26,509 nucleotides of DNA, from the IMG/VR virus record IMGVR_UViG_3300032323_001967, positions 1 through 26,509 of that record; one strand, 5' to 3'. Numbering within the stretch: position 1 is the first letter of the stretch; each line of letters begins with the position of its first letter. The position numbers and the translations under genes are program-made. Below the pieces are notes generated by a model, which made no database searches, had not been told where the DNA came from, and saw nothing but the letters and a program-made list of their open reading frames with translations. Below are positions 1 to 6,435 of the stretch, piece by piece. Origin of the DNA: a virus.

Positions 1-297
1 ATCTAATATAATATCGAAACCATCACTATATCCGTCACTAAATCCACCACCTTTGGTTCTATTTGCAGATTGGATTACACCGATACCTTGCTCCATTAAA
101 GCACCATTACAACACTTAACATCATAAGTATCTTTATCTAAACATAGACATGCTCTCCTACTATTCTTTGGTGAGGATAATCCACGAGTAGGCCCTAAAT
201 AATAACCCGAATTATTTTCTCTATTAACAGAATATCTTAACGCACCATTTTTACTATTTGACCAAGGCATAGTGATTGTTTGATATTTAACAATCAT
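1..297 (-). CDS. Cysteine-containing phage protein, C-terminus cut by window edge
   Basis: The frame is open from ATG at 297 to the left edge (99 codons, no stop), so the C-terminus is missing. A second in-frame ATG lies at 270 and could be the real start. The protein has a glycine/asparagine-rich N-terminal half with LGPTRGLSSPKNSRRACLC, then DVKCCNGALMEQGIG, a Cys-rich signature I have met in uncharacterised virion-region proteins of Bacteroidetes phages. It follows the tail chaperone in the leftward operon after a 19-base gap, so a virion role is likely. The last visible residues (GGGFSDGYSDGF) are Gly/Asp/Ser-rich. I do not know its function. Confidence 0.6.
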   Translation of the reverse strand, partial: MIVKYQTITMPWSNSKNGALRYSVNRENNSGYYLGPTRGLSSPKNSRRACLCLDKDTYDVKCCNGALMEQGIGVIQSANRTKGGGFSDGYSDGFDIILD

Positions 298-316
298 TGA
301 AACAAAAATAAGTAAT

Positions 317-577
317 CTATTTAATAGACTTCATTGCTTCCTTATGCATCAATGTTTCTAACTGATTTCTATCTGCTTTATACGATAGGAACAATAAACA
401 CTTCTCTAACGGCTCTTTAACTACTTCGTCTATTTCTTTAAGGTTACCGTCTGCAAGTTCAATAATCGTTGCATAACTTCTCCACTTTTTTCCAAAGTTG
501 ATTTGATGTTGTGAGGAAGCTCCATCTGCATCAAAGATTTCGGGATAGCGTTCAGTAAGTCCATTTGCAAATTGAGA
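317..577 (-). CDS. -1 frameshift extension of the tail assembly chaperone
   Basis: This reading frame is entered by a -1 slip at the T9 run and runs 86 codons to the stop at 317, giving a predicted 254-residue fusion (168 + 86) with the gene at 430-1080. The frame has no convincing start of its own: the nearest start-like codon is TTG at 598, inside the chaperone. Its protein looks real: INFGKKWRSYATIIELADG, EVVKEPLEKCLLFLSYK and NQLETLMHKEA resemble the downstream 'T' part of Bacteroidetes phage tail chaperones (FGKKWGWY, L..CL.YLSFEK, LE). It overlaps the zero-frame C-terminus by about 150 bases, so both tails must be encoded in the same DNA. Confidence 0.6.
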   Translation of the reverse strand, partial: SQFANGLTERYPEIFDADGASSQHQINFGKKWRSYATIIELADGNLKEIDEVVKEPLEKCLLFLSYKADRNQLETLMHKEAMKSIK

Positions 578-1080
578 AAAAAAAACAGAGTACCCCAATG
601 TATCTCCATGTCTACGTTCATAAATAAATTCTCTTTGATATCACCTGTATAACTTTCTATTTGATATCTATCACCTTTCTTTTGTGTAACAGGTCTGTAT
701 AGTATAGACATTATCTTTGCCCAATTCTTATCAATACTAATCGTATCCCATTGTGTAATATCAGCATATGCACCATACGCCATCTTTGATAGGTTAGGTT
801 CAAACCCATACTCTACTCCATCAATTGTAATAAATCTTTGTAGTTCAATTCCATCAGGCGAAACGAATTGTGATAACTTTGCTTTAAGCAAGTTATAACT
901 ATCTGCCGATAATCCTCTTAAATATTCAGGTTGTATACCACATAGGTGTAATAACATAATAGCAATCTGTGCTTCTTCGTTATCTCTGTAATTCTCTAAC
1001 TCACCTTGCATCTTTAAGTATGTACCTAATGTAATGTCTTTCCAACTAGTTGGGATTTCAATTGTTAATGTTTGTTTCAT
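430..1080 (-). CDS. Tail assembly chaperone, zero-frame product
   Basis: This 216-residue protein begins TLTIEIPTSWKDITLGTYLK, typical of tail assembly chaperones and similar small tail proteins of Bacteroidetes siphophages. Chaperones of this type (lambda gpG/gpGT) coat the tape-measure protein during tail assembly and are made in two forms by frameshifting. Here codons 166-168 are three consecutive TTT (a T9 run), and an open -1 frame continues for 86 codons, matching that arrangement. The gene overlaps the preceding coiled-coil gene by 23 bases. Odd points: it lies just after terL and far from the tape measure at 11773-13845. The assignment rests on N-terminal pattern plus overlapping-frame architecture; no search was run. 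Confidence 0.65.
   Translation of the reverse strand: MKQTLTIEIPTSWKDITLGTYLKMQGELENYRDNEEAQIAIMLLHLCGIQPEYLRGLSADSYNLLKAKLSQFVSPDGIELQRFITIDGVEYGFEPNLSKMAYGAYADITQWDTISIDKNWAKIMSILYRPVTQKKGDRYQIESYTGDIKENLFMNVDMEIHWGTLFFFLNLQMDLLNAIPKSLMQMELPHNIKSTLEKSGEVMQRLLNLQTVTLKK
577..585 (-). other. Probable -1 programmed frameshift slippery site (T9)
   Basis: On the minus strand nine consecutive T are read as TTT TTT TTT (codons 166-168 of the chaperone) between CTG and CTC. P- and A-site tRNAs can re-pair perfectly after a one-base backward slip, and the -1 frame stays open for 86 codons. A homopolymer this long could also be a sequencing error, but the coding quality of both frames argues for real recoding. 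Confidence 0.6.
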
Positions 1081-1246
1081 ATAATTTTAATATTTGTGTT
1101 AATCGTTTTGTTTTACTCATTTCGTTTTTCAACATTGCATCCATTGCTATGATTTGTGCACGGAGTGTTTCGTTTGCATTATGCATTTCTTTTGCATAAC
1201 TAATTAAATCTTTCAACTCATCTTCTGTCCATACTTTTGTTTCCAT
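1058..1246 (-). CDS. Small coiled-coil protein between terL and tail chaperone
   Basis: This 62-residue protein is acidic at the N-terminus (WTEDELKDLISYAKEMHN). A heptad-like run follows (NETLRAQIIAMDAMLKNEMSKTKRLTQILK), suggesting a coiled coil that oligomerises. It starts 1 base after terL ends and overlaps the chaperone gene by 23 bases, so it is co-transcribed and probably translationally coupled. No catalytic motif or membrane segment is visible. I do not recognise the family; its position suggests a packaging or assembly accessory role, which is inference. Confidence 0.6.
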   Translation of the reverse strand: METKVWTEDELKDLISYAKEMHNANETLRAQIIAMDAMLKNEMSKTKRLTQILKLYETNINN

Positions 1247-1247
1247 A

Positions 1248-2402
1248 CTATCTTATTGTGATTTGATAACTACCTTTACTCTGTGCTTTTTGTGATAGAG
1301 ACATCATACATCCATATCTTGCTGCGTCAATTGCGTGGTCGAGTCCACCTTCCGGCTTATCCGTTACATAACCATGTTTGTCTGTTTCGTATTGATAGGC
1401 ATACATCTCATTGATTAAGTTTTGTGAAGTCTTTAATATCTTTATCTTATAGTTCTTCATTACTGATATACCAAAGTTAATACTATCTTTACCTTTAACA
1501 ACAGGCTTCGTATTAAACCCACTACGATACAACTCTTCTATTAATCTCGGTTCCGAACTATCGCACCATATAGTTTGGTTTCTATCTATTTCTAATTTTC
1601 TTAATTTGTTTATGATATCGTTTGTCACTAACCCCGTTTCGTAAATAAGTTCTTCCAAATATAGTGTGTCACTATTTTTATATATAGCCACAAGACTAGC
1701 GGGGTCATTAGAGTAACCAACGTCAAACCCAAAGCAAACAAAATCACCTTCGATATCATCACACACATCAAATTCAAATACCGCTTTATCGTTTGCAGCA
1801 TATTCACCTTTACCATATATCTTCCATTTCTTTTCGTTAGTGTATTGTAAATCCTCAATTGCTTTAATCATTTCCTTTGGTAGATAAGGATTGTCTTTAT
1901 AGTTTGTAGTGTACCTCTCACAATCTTGCATCTGTCTTAACCAATGGTACGGACTAATAGTAGGATTATAAGCTAAAATAATTTTACCTGATGTACGAAT
2001 ACTTAACTGAAAATAACTTTCTTCATCCACTTCACTTGCTTCGTCAACAAAGAGTATAGTAGATTTAATACCGCGTAACTTATCGCCATCATCAGTATTA
2101 AGAAATTGTATAGTAGAATTAGGAAAATTATAAATCCTATCAGTAGTGTGCCAGTTATTGTCATCATATATTCCAAGCGATTTAAGTATATCGGTAAAAT
2201 CCTTTATGACTGTACGTTTCAAAGAAGGTATTGTCTTTCTTACAACTGTAATCGTTTCCGAACCTTCCAATGCTTTAACAATAAGGTATTGTAGTATCGC
2301 GTATGTCTTACCACTTCTCGTTCCACCAATGTGATGCGTTATTCTATTCCCTGCATCTAATAAGTGCTCAAATGTAATTGTAGTATTGATATTAACTTCC
2401 AC
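1248..2402 (-). CDS. terL: Terminase large subunit (packaging ATPase/nuclease)
   Basis: The motor protein that pumps DNA into the prohead and cuts concatemers. All expected motifs are visible in 384 residues. Walker A is GGTRSGKT (26-33) and Walker B is ILFVDEAS (116-123, catalytic D120/E121). A coupling motif AYNPT lies at 144-148. The RNase H-like nuclease domain has acidic residues in GFDVGY (D227), WCDSSEP (D281) and LDHAIDAARYG (D355/D359). The length is slightly short but within range for compact phage terminases. The gene overlaps terS by 11 bases and is followed after 1 base by a coiled-coil gene. It is the most certain call in the window. Confidence 0.96.
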   Translation of the reverse strand: MEVNINTTITFEHLLDAGNRITHHIGGTRSGKTYAILQYLIVKALEGSETITVVRKTIPSLKRTVIKDFTDILKSLGIYDDNNWHTTDRIYNFPNSTIQFLNTDDGDKLRGIKSTILFVDEASEVDEESYFQLSIRTSGKIILAYNPTISPYHWLRQMQDCERYTTNYKDNPYLPKEMIKAIEDLQYTNEKKWKIYGKGEYAANDKAVFEFDVCDDIEGDFVCFGFDVGYSNDPASLVAIYKNSDTLYLEELIYETGLVTNDIINKLRKLEIDRNQTIWCDSSEPRLIEELYRSGFNTKPVVKGKDSINFGISVMKNYKIKILKTSQNLINEMYAYQYETDKHGYVTDKPEGGLDHAIDAARYGCMMSLSQKAQSKGSYQITIR

Positions 2403-2685
2403 TACCTGATTTGGTTATGTTTATGTTTATAGATTGTATTCTTTGTTCAATCTCTGCTTTCATTTCAGTTCTACTCAATTTAGGTAAAGCATATTCCATT
2501 AACTTCAATGCTAAGTCCATTGCCTTCTCAGGGTCTCTCTTTTTTATTTCCTCTAAATCTTCTGATATTGTATTCAGGGTATTATTTACTGCACGAGCAA
2601 TTGTTAACTTCATTTGTTCTGTACTTCTATTCAAAGCACCCGGTGGTCTTCCCTTTGCTAACTTATGTCCTGGTTGAAATCCCAT
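2392..2685 (-). CDS. terS: Terminase small subunit
   Basis: The 97-residue protein directly precedes terL with an 11-base overlap. The N-terminus GHKLAKGRPPGALNRSTEQM has an AT-hook-like basic KGRPPG motif typical of Bacteroidetes phage small terminases. A helical segment follows (EDLEEIKKRDPEKAMDLALKLMEYALPKLSR), matching the family's conserved L..YALPKL pattern. The small terminase recognises phage DNA and recruits the large subunit. The C-terminus (ITKSGSGS) is Ser/Gly-rich and probably disordered. Position and motif together make this call strong. Confidence 0.88.
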   Translation of the reverse strand: MGFQPGHKLAKGRPPGALNRSTEQMKLTIARAVNNTLNTISEDLEEIKKRDPEKAMDLALKLMEYALPKLSRTEMKAEIEQRIQSININITKSGSGS

Positions 2686-2702
2686 TATCTTATATTATTT
2701 AA

Positions 2703-2743
2703 ATACACTAATTTAACAACTTAAAAATTATTTGTTAGTGTAT
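2703..2743. repeat. 9-bp inverted repeat upstream of terS
   Basis: ATACACTAA at 2703-2711 and its exact reverse complement TTAGTGTAT at 2735-2743, separated by 23 bases. It overlaps the 3' end of the 34-codon membrane-peptide gene and ends 18 bases before terS. It could be an RNA hairpin in the leftward transcript that separates early genes from packaging genes, or a protein-binding site. There is no T-tract in the right place for an intrinsic terminator. Confidence 0.45.
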
Positions 2744-2832
2744 ACACACCATGCGATAGATAATCCAATGGTGAGGAGATATGCCCCCATTAACACCCAT
2801 ATCTCGTCTATGTCTTTATTCTTATTTTTCAT
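2728..2832 (-). CDS. 34-residue single-pass membrane peptide
   Basis: A short open frame from ATG at 2832 to TAA at 2728, overlapping the end of the preceding gene by 11 bases as its neighbours do. A charged N-terminus (MKNKNKDIDE) is followed by one hydrophobic segment of about 20 residues (IWVLMGAYLLTIGLSIAWCV) and a short polar tail (YTNK), giving a probable N-in single transmembrane helix. No lysis gene is recognised in the window and the gene lies just before the packaging genes. A holin-, spanin- or exclusion-like role is therefore conceivable, but this is inference from topology only. Confidence 0.5.
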   Translation of the reverse strand: MKNKNKDIDEIWVLMGAYLLTIGLSIAWCVYTNK

Positions 2833-3004
2833 AATCTATTCTTTCTATGTGAAACCCATGCAACAACTCTCCATCCTTTGTATAAATCATAAACATATGG
2901 TAATCCAATTTATCATCCGATACCAATATCATATCTACCATTTTAAAGAATGTCCAATCAAAGTATAGTTCTAAATGTTTAGTAATGATTTCTTTTTTAT
3001 TCAT
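2822..3004 (-). CDS. Small protein of unknown function
   Basis: A 60-residue acidic protein (KKEIITKHLELYFDWTFFK, then LVSDDKLDYHMFMIYTKDGELL). It looks like one compact alpha/beta domain with no metal-binding cysteines or membrane helix. It overlaps the zinc-ribbon gene upstream by 8 bases and the membrane-peptide gene downstream by 11, so it belongs to the same leftward transcription unit. The tight overlaps are the main support for it being real. I do not recognise the family. Confidence 0.6.
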   Translation of the reverse strand: MNKKEIITKHLELYFDWTFFKMVDMILVSDDKLDYHMFMIYTKDGELLHGFHIERIDYEK

Positions 3005-3410
3005 ACCATCCTCTTGTATCTGGCGTTTCCTTTCTAATTACTCTTTTACTTCTTACTCTCATTTCTTTTTTAGCTTCATCAGTTCTTCTATCGTTTATCC
3101 ATTGTATGATACCTAACTCTTCTGCTTCCCTTAATTGTTTATCGTAATGTGCTGTAATTGCTTCTCTACCTTCTTCCCATGCTTTTCTTAAACTCTGTCT
3201 AATCTTTGTAAATCTAGCTAATGCTTCTCCTGTATAATTGTCGAAAGGATATGTATCTTTTGGTTCGTATGGTTTTACACTTTCCTTTTGTGCTTTTGCT
3301 AAACACTTCATACATCTCCATCTCGGTTTGTGTGTATGGTATGTATCACCACATATCTTACATACTCTTGTCTCTCCTACCTTTGTATTAAATGGTTTTT
3401 TAAACATCAA
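2997..3410 (-). CDS. Zinc-ribbon protein with basic helical C-terminus
   Basis: The 137-residue protein opens with four cysteines in two CxxC pairs (CKIC at 17-20, CMKC at 33-36), a zinc ribbon typical of small nucleic-acid-binding phage proteins; GDTYHTHKPRWRC between them resembles a family common in Bacteroidetes phages. The rest is highly charged and helical (ARFTKIRQSLRKAWEEGREA, then DEAKKEMRVRSKRVIRKE). It overlaps the sigma-like gene by 11 bases. ATG at 3410 is followed by a second ATG at 3407 and either could be used. It may bind nucleic acid or act with the sigma-like factor; that is inference. Confidence 0.7.
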   Translation of the reverse strand: MMFKKPFNTKVGETRVCKICGDTYHTHKPRWRCMKCLAKAQKESVKPYEPKDTYPFDNYTGEALARFTKIRQSLRKAWEEGREAITAHYDKQLREAEELGIIQWINDRRTDEAKKEMRVRSKRVIRKETPDTRGWYE

Positions 3411-3957
3411 ATGGATTTTTAATTATTCCTTTAAGGTGTTGTCTAATTCGTTTTAAATGTATGAATACTGTCGACTTACTTATTCCTATCTTATCTGCAA
3501 GTTCTTGTAATGTATCATCTCCTTCACACCAATACAATTCGTAAATACGGGCTGAACTAAATTGTCTTGTCTTCTTTAATCTATCTATCTCTTTAAGTAC
3601 TTGCTGATGTGCATACATAATATCATTGTCCAAAGTGATATCGTATTCTTCGTTGATGGACTCGGATTGAATGGTAGGAACGTATTGCATCTTCTTATTA
3701 CGCTTTACTTTGTTAATCCACCTACTACTAATAAACCTCATACAATAAATTAAATTATATGAATCTTCGTAATAAAGTTTTGGATTACACTTTTCGGCAA
3801 GGTATACATACAACTCGCCTACCATATCCTGACTTTCTAATCTGCTTTTACAGATATTGTAACTAACTTTCAATAACCATTCGTGTGAATTTCTATATAA
3901 GACTTCTAGCCTTTCATTACATTCACTTCGTAAACTGCCGGTTATTTCATTAGTCAT
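3400..3957 (-). CDS. Sigma-like RNA polymerase factor
   Basis: The 185-residue protein has the two-domain layout of a small (ECF-type) sigma factor. An N-terminal helical part includes SQDMVGELYVYLAEKCNPKLY (about 42-62), resembling the region 2 DLvqEvf pattern. The C-terminal helix-turn-helix (LQELADKIGISKSTVFIHLKRIRQHLK, about 150-176) resembles region 4, which reads the -35-like element. It lies in the middle of the leftward early operon, before the packaging genes, and overlaps both neighbours (8 and 11 bases). A likely role is redirecting host polymerase to late genes; a plain transcription regulator is the alternative. Confidence 0.72.
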   Translation of the reverse strand: MTNEITGSLRSECNERLEVLYRNSHEWLLKVSYNICKSRLESQDMVGELYVYLAEKCNPKLYYEDSYNLIYCMRFISSRWINKVKRNKKMQYVPTIQSESINEEYDITLDNDIMYAHQQVLKEIDRLKKTRQFSSARIYELYWCEGDDTLQELADKIGISKSTVFIHLKRIRQHLKGIIKNPFDV

Positions 3958-4183
3958 TTGCTTCTACTTTTTTAACAAAATCTTTGATTGTGTTTACTGC
4001 TCTAATCCAATGGTTTGCAGCACTTCCGCAACTGCATGGTTGCCCCTCGTTTGTTCCTGATATTTTATTATGATTAGCCCATACCCAATTCATTCTATCG
4101 TTTGGTATATGTGTGTGAATAGATTGAATTACTTCTACTAACTCTATATACTCTGCCTGTGTATAAGGTAAATACTTTTCCAT
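3950..4183 (-). CDS. Small CxC protein of unknown function
   Basis: A 77-residue protein with a helical N-terminus (AEYIELVEVIQSIHTHIP), a central Trp-rich segment (NWVWANHNKI) and PCSCGSAANHWIRAVNTIKD with a CxC motif at 50-52. I have met similar C-x-C-G-S...HW..AV motifs in unnamed Bacteroidetes phage proteins next to early genes. Its ATG at 4183 shares the A of the upstream gene's TAA (TAATG), and it overlaps the sigma-like gene by 8 bases, so translation is probably coupled. The function is unknown. Confidence 0.62.
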   Translation of the reverse strand: MEKYLPYTQAEYIELVEVIQSIHTHIPNDRMNWVWANHNKISGTNEGQPCSCGSAANHWIRAVNTIKDFVKKVEAND

Positions 4184-4500
4184 TATTTCTTTAAGTTTTT
4201 CAATTTTGGTAATTCTAATGAGGTTATTTCCGGTTGAGATTTCATAGGGATTGGTTTATCCAATGCTAAGAATTGTTTGATGTATGGAAACCCTGGGTGG
4301 GATGGGTGAAACTGAAATCCAACTACCGATAAGATAGTCATTAAATCATTAACCGATTCACATTTACTAAAATCTACAAGATATAAACTATCATTGTCAA
4401 TTACTGGTGTTCCATCTAAGTTTGCTTTAATTGCGTCCATTTGTTTTGCTTTTAATTTTTGTTCGTTTGTGTATGTAAAATATTCTTCTTCGTATGTCAT
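4183..4500 (-). CDS. Hypothetical early protein
   Basis: A 105-residue protein with a charged N-terminus (YEEEYFTYTNEQKLKAKQM), a central segment SLYLVDFSKCESVNDLMTI and a Lys-rich end (ELPKLKNLKK). No membrane helix or recognised motif is visible. It is locked into the operon by an ATGA overlap with the upstream gene and a TAATG overlap with the downstream gene. The segment VVGFQFHPSHPGFPYIKQFL may form a small folded core. I do not recognise the family. Confidence 0.6.
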   Translation of the reverse strand: MTYEEEYFTYTNEQKLKAKQMDAIKANLDGTPVIDNDSLYLVDFSKCESVNDLMTILSVVGFQFHPSHPGFPYIKQFLALDKPIPMKSQPEITSLELPKLKNLKK

Positions 4501-4703
4501 AATTTTATTCCTCCGTGATTTTCACAATTGAATAATTTGTCTAAATAATTTTTTCTACGGGTGCATCCACAATCTGGGTTCTTAAAGAATGTCCACGCAA
4601 TCCATGAGGCCAGGGAAGTTCCCCAGCCAAATGTAATTACGTTTATCAAACTTTCCAACCAACTACCTAGTGGAAAAACACACAACTTCTTTTTGTTATT
4701 CAC
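4497..4703 (-). CDS. Small hydrophobic CxC protein
   Basis: A 68-residue protein with a GTG start at 4703, directly on the stop of the HNH gene (TAGTG). Residues about 15-42 are hydrophobic (WLESLINVITFGWGTSLASW) and may be one membrane-associated helix. They are followed by DCGCTRRKNYLDKLFNC with cysteines at 45, 47 and 60. This arrangement (TFGWG ... CGC.RRK..LN.LF.C) recurs in small Bacteroidetes phage proteins of unknown role. The only in-frame start is GTG, and coupling to the upstream stop explains its use. Confidence 0.6.
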   Translation of the reverse strand: MNNKKKLCVFPLGSWLESLINVITFGWGTSLASWIAWTFFKNPDCGCTRRKNYLDKLFNCENHGGIKL

Positions 4704-5098
4704 TACTTTTTCTTTTTATCTACTTGATGATACTTTAATAAATTTTCAGAATAAGTAACCATTTGTAAATTACTTAATCTATTATCCTTCTTAACTGCGT
4801 TAATGTGGTCAATTACCATACCTTGTGTGATAGGACATATAAAACTTTCCCATACTAATCTGTGACCATACATAATTCTTCTTTCACTTTCATCGTCATA
4901 GATGTTGTATGTAACATATCCATCTTTACAATTAAGTGGATTGATTTCTCTGTAATTGTCAAACAAAGGTGCTTTATTGTTTTTGGTACCTGAATAGATT
5001 GATTTAGATACTAATCTACCTTTATCTGAAATTAAATACTTTGTAAAACTTATTCCGTTGTAAGTTGGGATAACCCATTGTTCTTTTTGATTTGCCAT
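4703..5098 (-). CDS. HNH endonuclease (NUMOD4-type, homing-like)
   Basis: This 131-residue protein has the usual two parts of phage free-standing HNH enzymes. The N-terminal part (QWVIPTYNGISFTKYLISDK) resembles a NUMOD4 DNA-recognition segment. The HNH core has RIMYGHRLVWESF (H79), MVIDHINAVKKDNRLSNLQM (D97-H98, N106, N110) and a final SEN. It would nick or cut DNA near its own gene and spread into phage lacking it, or act as a recombination or packaging nuclease. It is the first gene after promoter 5168-5199 and is followed without a gap by the GTG-start gene. Confidence 0.85.
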   Translation of the reverse strand: MANQKEQWVIPTYNGISFTKYLISDKGRLVSKSIYSGTKNNKAPLFDNYREINPLNCKDGYVTYNIYDDESERRIMYGHRLVWESFICPITQGMVIDHINAVKKDNRLSNLQMVTYSENLLKYHQVDKKKK

Positions 5099-5126
5099 TT
5101 TATTGTGTTTGTTTGTAATAATAAAT

Positions 5127-5192
5127 ATATCAGTAATTTAAAAACGTAATACTATTTATTATAATATGTAATATACGATAAATTACTGATAT
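5127..5192. repeat. 14-bp perfect inverted repeat overlapping a promoter (operator-like)
   Basis: ATATCAGTAATTTA at 5127-5140 and its exact reverse complement TAAATTACTGATAT at 5179-5192, 38 bases apart. The right arm fills most of the spacer of the leftward promoter; the left arm falls in the predicted 5' leader. This geometry suits a repressor bound at two sites with DNA looping. The gene upstream encodes a ribbon-helix-helix protein, an obvious candidate binder. In a transcript reading through from upstream the arms could also pair as RNA. Confidence 0.6.
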
Positions 5193-5199
5193 TTCCAAA
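5168..5199 (-). promoter_or_regulatory. Leftward Bacteroidetes-type promoter before the HNH gene
   Basis: On the minus strand TTTG (5199-5196) is followed after exactly 20 bases by TATATTAC (5175-5168), matching the Bacteroidetes pattern TTTG-N19-21-TAnnTTTG in 6 of 8 bases of the -7 element. The promoter at 6436-6467 has the same -33, -7 and spacing. The predicted start is near 5162, giving a leader of about 64 bases before the HNH gene. Confidence 0.6.
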
Positions 5200-5200
5200 T

Positions 5201-5389
5201 CTATTTACAATGTTTTTTAATTAGGTTACTTACTAATGAGGACATTCTGTATCCGTGATAGTCACAATACTCTTTAAGTATTCTATGTGTTTCACCTGGG
5301 ATTTGTACTAATCCTAAATCTCTCTTAATTGTTTTGTCTACTTTTGTAGAACCTTTTGGTCTACCTACTGGGTTTTTTGTTGTTGCCAT
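5201..5389 (-). CDS. Ribbon-helix-helix DNA-binding regulator with AT-hook-like tail
   Basis: A 62-residue protein. Its basic N-terminus NPVGRPKGSTK contains GRPKG, an AT-hook-like minor-groove motif. The remainder fits a ribbon-helix-helix fold: a short strand (LGLVQIP), helix A (ETHRILKEYCDYHG) and helix B (RMSSLVSNLIKKHC). Such proteins are dimeric repressors, usually of nearby promoters. Its stop lies 1 base from the -33 element of the promoter at 5168-5199, and the spacer of that promoter carries one arm of a 14-bp inverted repeat. Autogenous or local repression is a reasonable inference. Confidence 0.72.
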   Translation of the reverse strand: MATTKNPVGRPKGSTKVDKTIKRDLGLVQIPGETHRILKEYCDYHGYRMSSLVSNLIKKHCK

Positions 5390-5402
5390 TTTGTTTTGTT
5401 TT

Positions 5403-5702
5403 TTAGTTTTTATATTTGTAATTTAATTCACTATGTTTATTATAACTGATTGTATAATTTAACACACATTTGAATTGTTTAATAGATACCTTTTCTTTTT
5501 TAAGACATGATTTACATATCTCATCTACAATTTCAGAATATTCGTCATTTCTATTAGAGAGAGCTATTTTTGCTGATGTTATCTTAAACCATTTTTCTAT
5601 AAGACTGTATGGTAATGCATCCCATACTTTATCGACACTTTGTTCATTCTCTTGCAATAGATACCATAAATTTTCATCTCTATCAAATACATTTTTATTC
5701 AT
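5403..5702 (-). CDS. Hypothetical early protein
   Basis: A 99-residue, Lys/Glu-rich, mostly helical protein (FDRDENLWYLLQENEQSVDK, WDALPYSLIEKWFKITSAK) with two cysteines in EICKSCLKK. It lies between the initiator-like gene (6-base gap) and the regulator gene (13-base gap), so it is read from promoter 6436-6467. Its start is preceded by AATAAGTTATG, the same leader found on the rightward early genes, which supports this start. It may be an initiator accessory or helicase-loader-like protein by position alone; I do not recognise the family. Confidence 0.6.
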   Translation of the reverse strand: MNKNVFDRDENLWYLLQENEQSVDKVWDALPYSLIEKWFKITSAKIALSNRNDEYSEIVDEICKSCLKKEKVSIKQFKCVLNYTISYNKHSELNYKYKN

Positions 5703-5708
5703 AACTTA

Positions 5709-6407
5709 TTATTTTAATTTTATTGTAATTACTTCATCCATTAACTTCTTTTGTTTATCTGAAAGTTTTAATACATCAAAGAACTTCTCCCAAGTTATCT
5801 CATCCTGAATATCAAAGTATATATCTTCATACTCATTATCAGGAGTTTCATAATTAGTTAGTTTGTTATATAGCTTATAATATAATCCATAGTTATTAGC
5901 TGTATCATTACTCTTGTCAATTTCCTTATCCATATCTTTATCAATATCTTTATCAATATCTTTATCCATATCCATATCCTTAGTCCTTATGTAATCATTA
6001 GATAAGGGTTCTATAAGGGTTATTGAAGGATTAGATAATTGTTTAGTAATGGTTGGTAAAGTATTATCATTAGGTTTAATAATGTTATGTGATAATAGTA
6101 ATTCTCTTGCAGATTTAATTGCAGGTGTTTTAGAAGTAAAAAAGTTTTTATACTGAAATGTAATAAACTTTGGAATAAACCATTTATCATTATCAGTTGG
6201 ATATATTCTATCTTTTAGATAATCTATAATTTCATCTTCACTTCTTTCAGTTCCAGTTTGAAACTTTAATAATTTGAGATTTACTTTGTATACGCCAGCA
6301 TGGTCGCACATATCTAAAATGTAAATCCATACCAATTTCATATCAATTGGTAATTCAGTAAACCAACTATCGTTCCATTTAGTTGAGTCAGTTAATCTTT
6401 TAGCCAT
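5709..6407 (-). CDS. Replication initiator / replisome organiser-like protein
   Basis: The 232-residue protein begins MAKRLTDSTKWNDSWFTELP and continues MKLVWIYILDMCDHAGVYKV. I recognise this N-terminus from Bacteroidetes phage proteins annotated as replication or DnaD-like proteins, in which a winged-helix domain binds origin DNA. Residues about 141-166 are a low-complexity linker of DK/DM/DI pairs, and a C-terminal helical domain follows (WEKFFDVLKLSDKQKKLMDEV), as in two-domain initiators that recruit helicase. It is the first gene after promoter 6436-6467, and the iteron cluster lies about 300 bases upstream. The linker DNA is itself a hexamer repeat. Confidence 0.68.
   Translation of the reverse strand: MAKRLTDSTKWNDSWFTELPIDMKLVWIYILDMCDHAGVYKVNLKLLKFQTGTERSEDEIIDYLKDRIYPTDNDKWFIPKFITFQYKNFFTSKTPAIKSARELLLSHNIIKPNDNTLPTITKQLSNPSITLIEPLSNDYIRTKDMDMDKDIDKDIDKDMDKEIDKSNDTANNYGLYYKLYNKLTNYETPDNEYEDIYFDIQDEITWEKFFDVLKLSDKQKKLMDEVITIKLK
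5927..5980. repeat. Nine tandem TATCNN hexamers inside the initiator gene
   Basis: The + strand reads nine successive hexamers beginning TATC (TATCCA, TATCTT, TATCAA and so on), encoding the Asp-Lys/Asp-Met/Asp-Ile linker on the minus strand. The inner part is a 12-bp unit (TATCTTTATCAA) repeated. Lambda-type phages carry origin iterons inside the initiator gene at this point, so the array may bind protein. It may equally be a slippage-prone linker. Confidence 0.7.
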
Positions 6408-6435
6408 ATAATCTATTTTTTAGTTGTTTATAAAT

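Noticed and set aside
317-598. A separate 93-residue gene starting at TTG 598
   Set aside because: The start lies inside the chaperone gene with no leader, while the T9 run gives a -1 entry; it is better read as a frameshift extension.
4703-5098. HNH protein as the packaging-associated HNH nuclease of cos phages
   Set aside because: It lies about 2 kb from terS/terL among early genes and has a NUMOD4-like N-terminus; a homing-type enzyme is more likely, though not proven.
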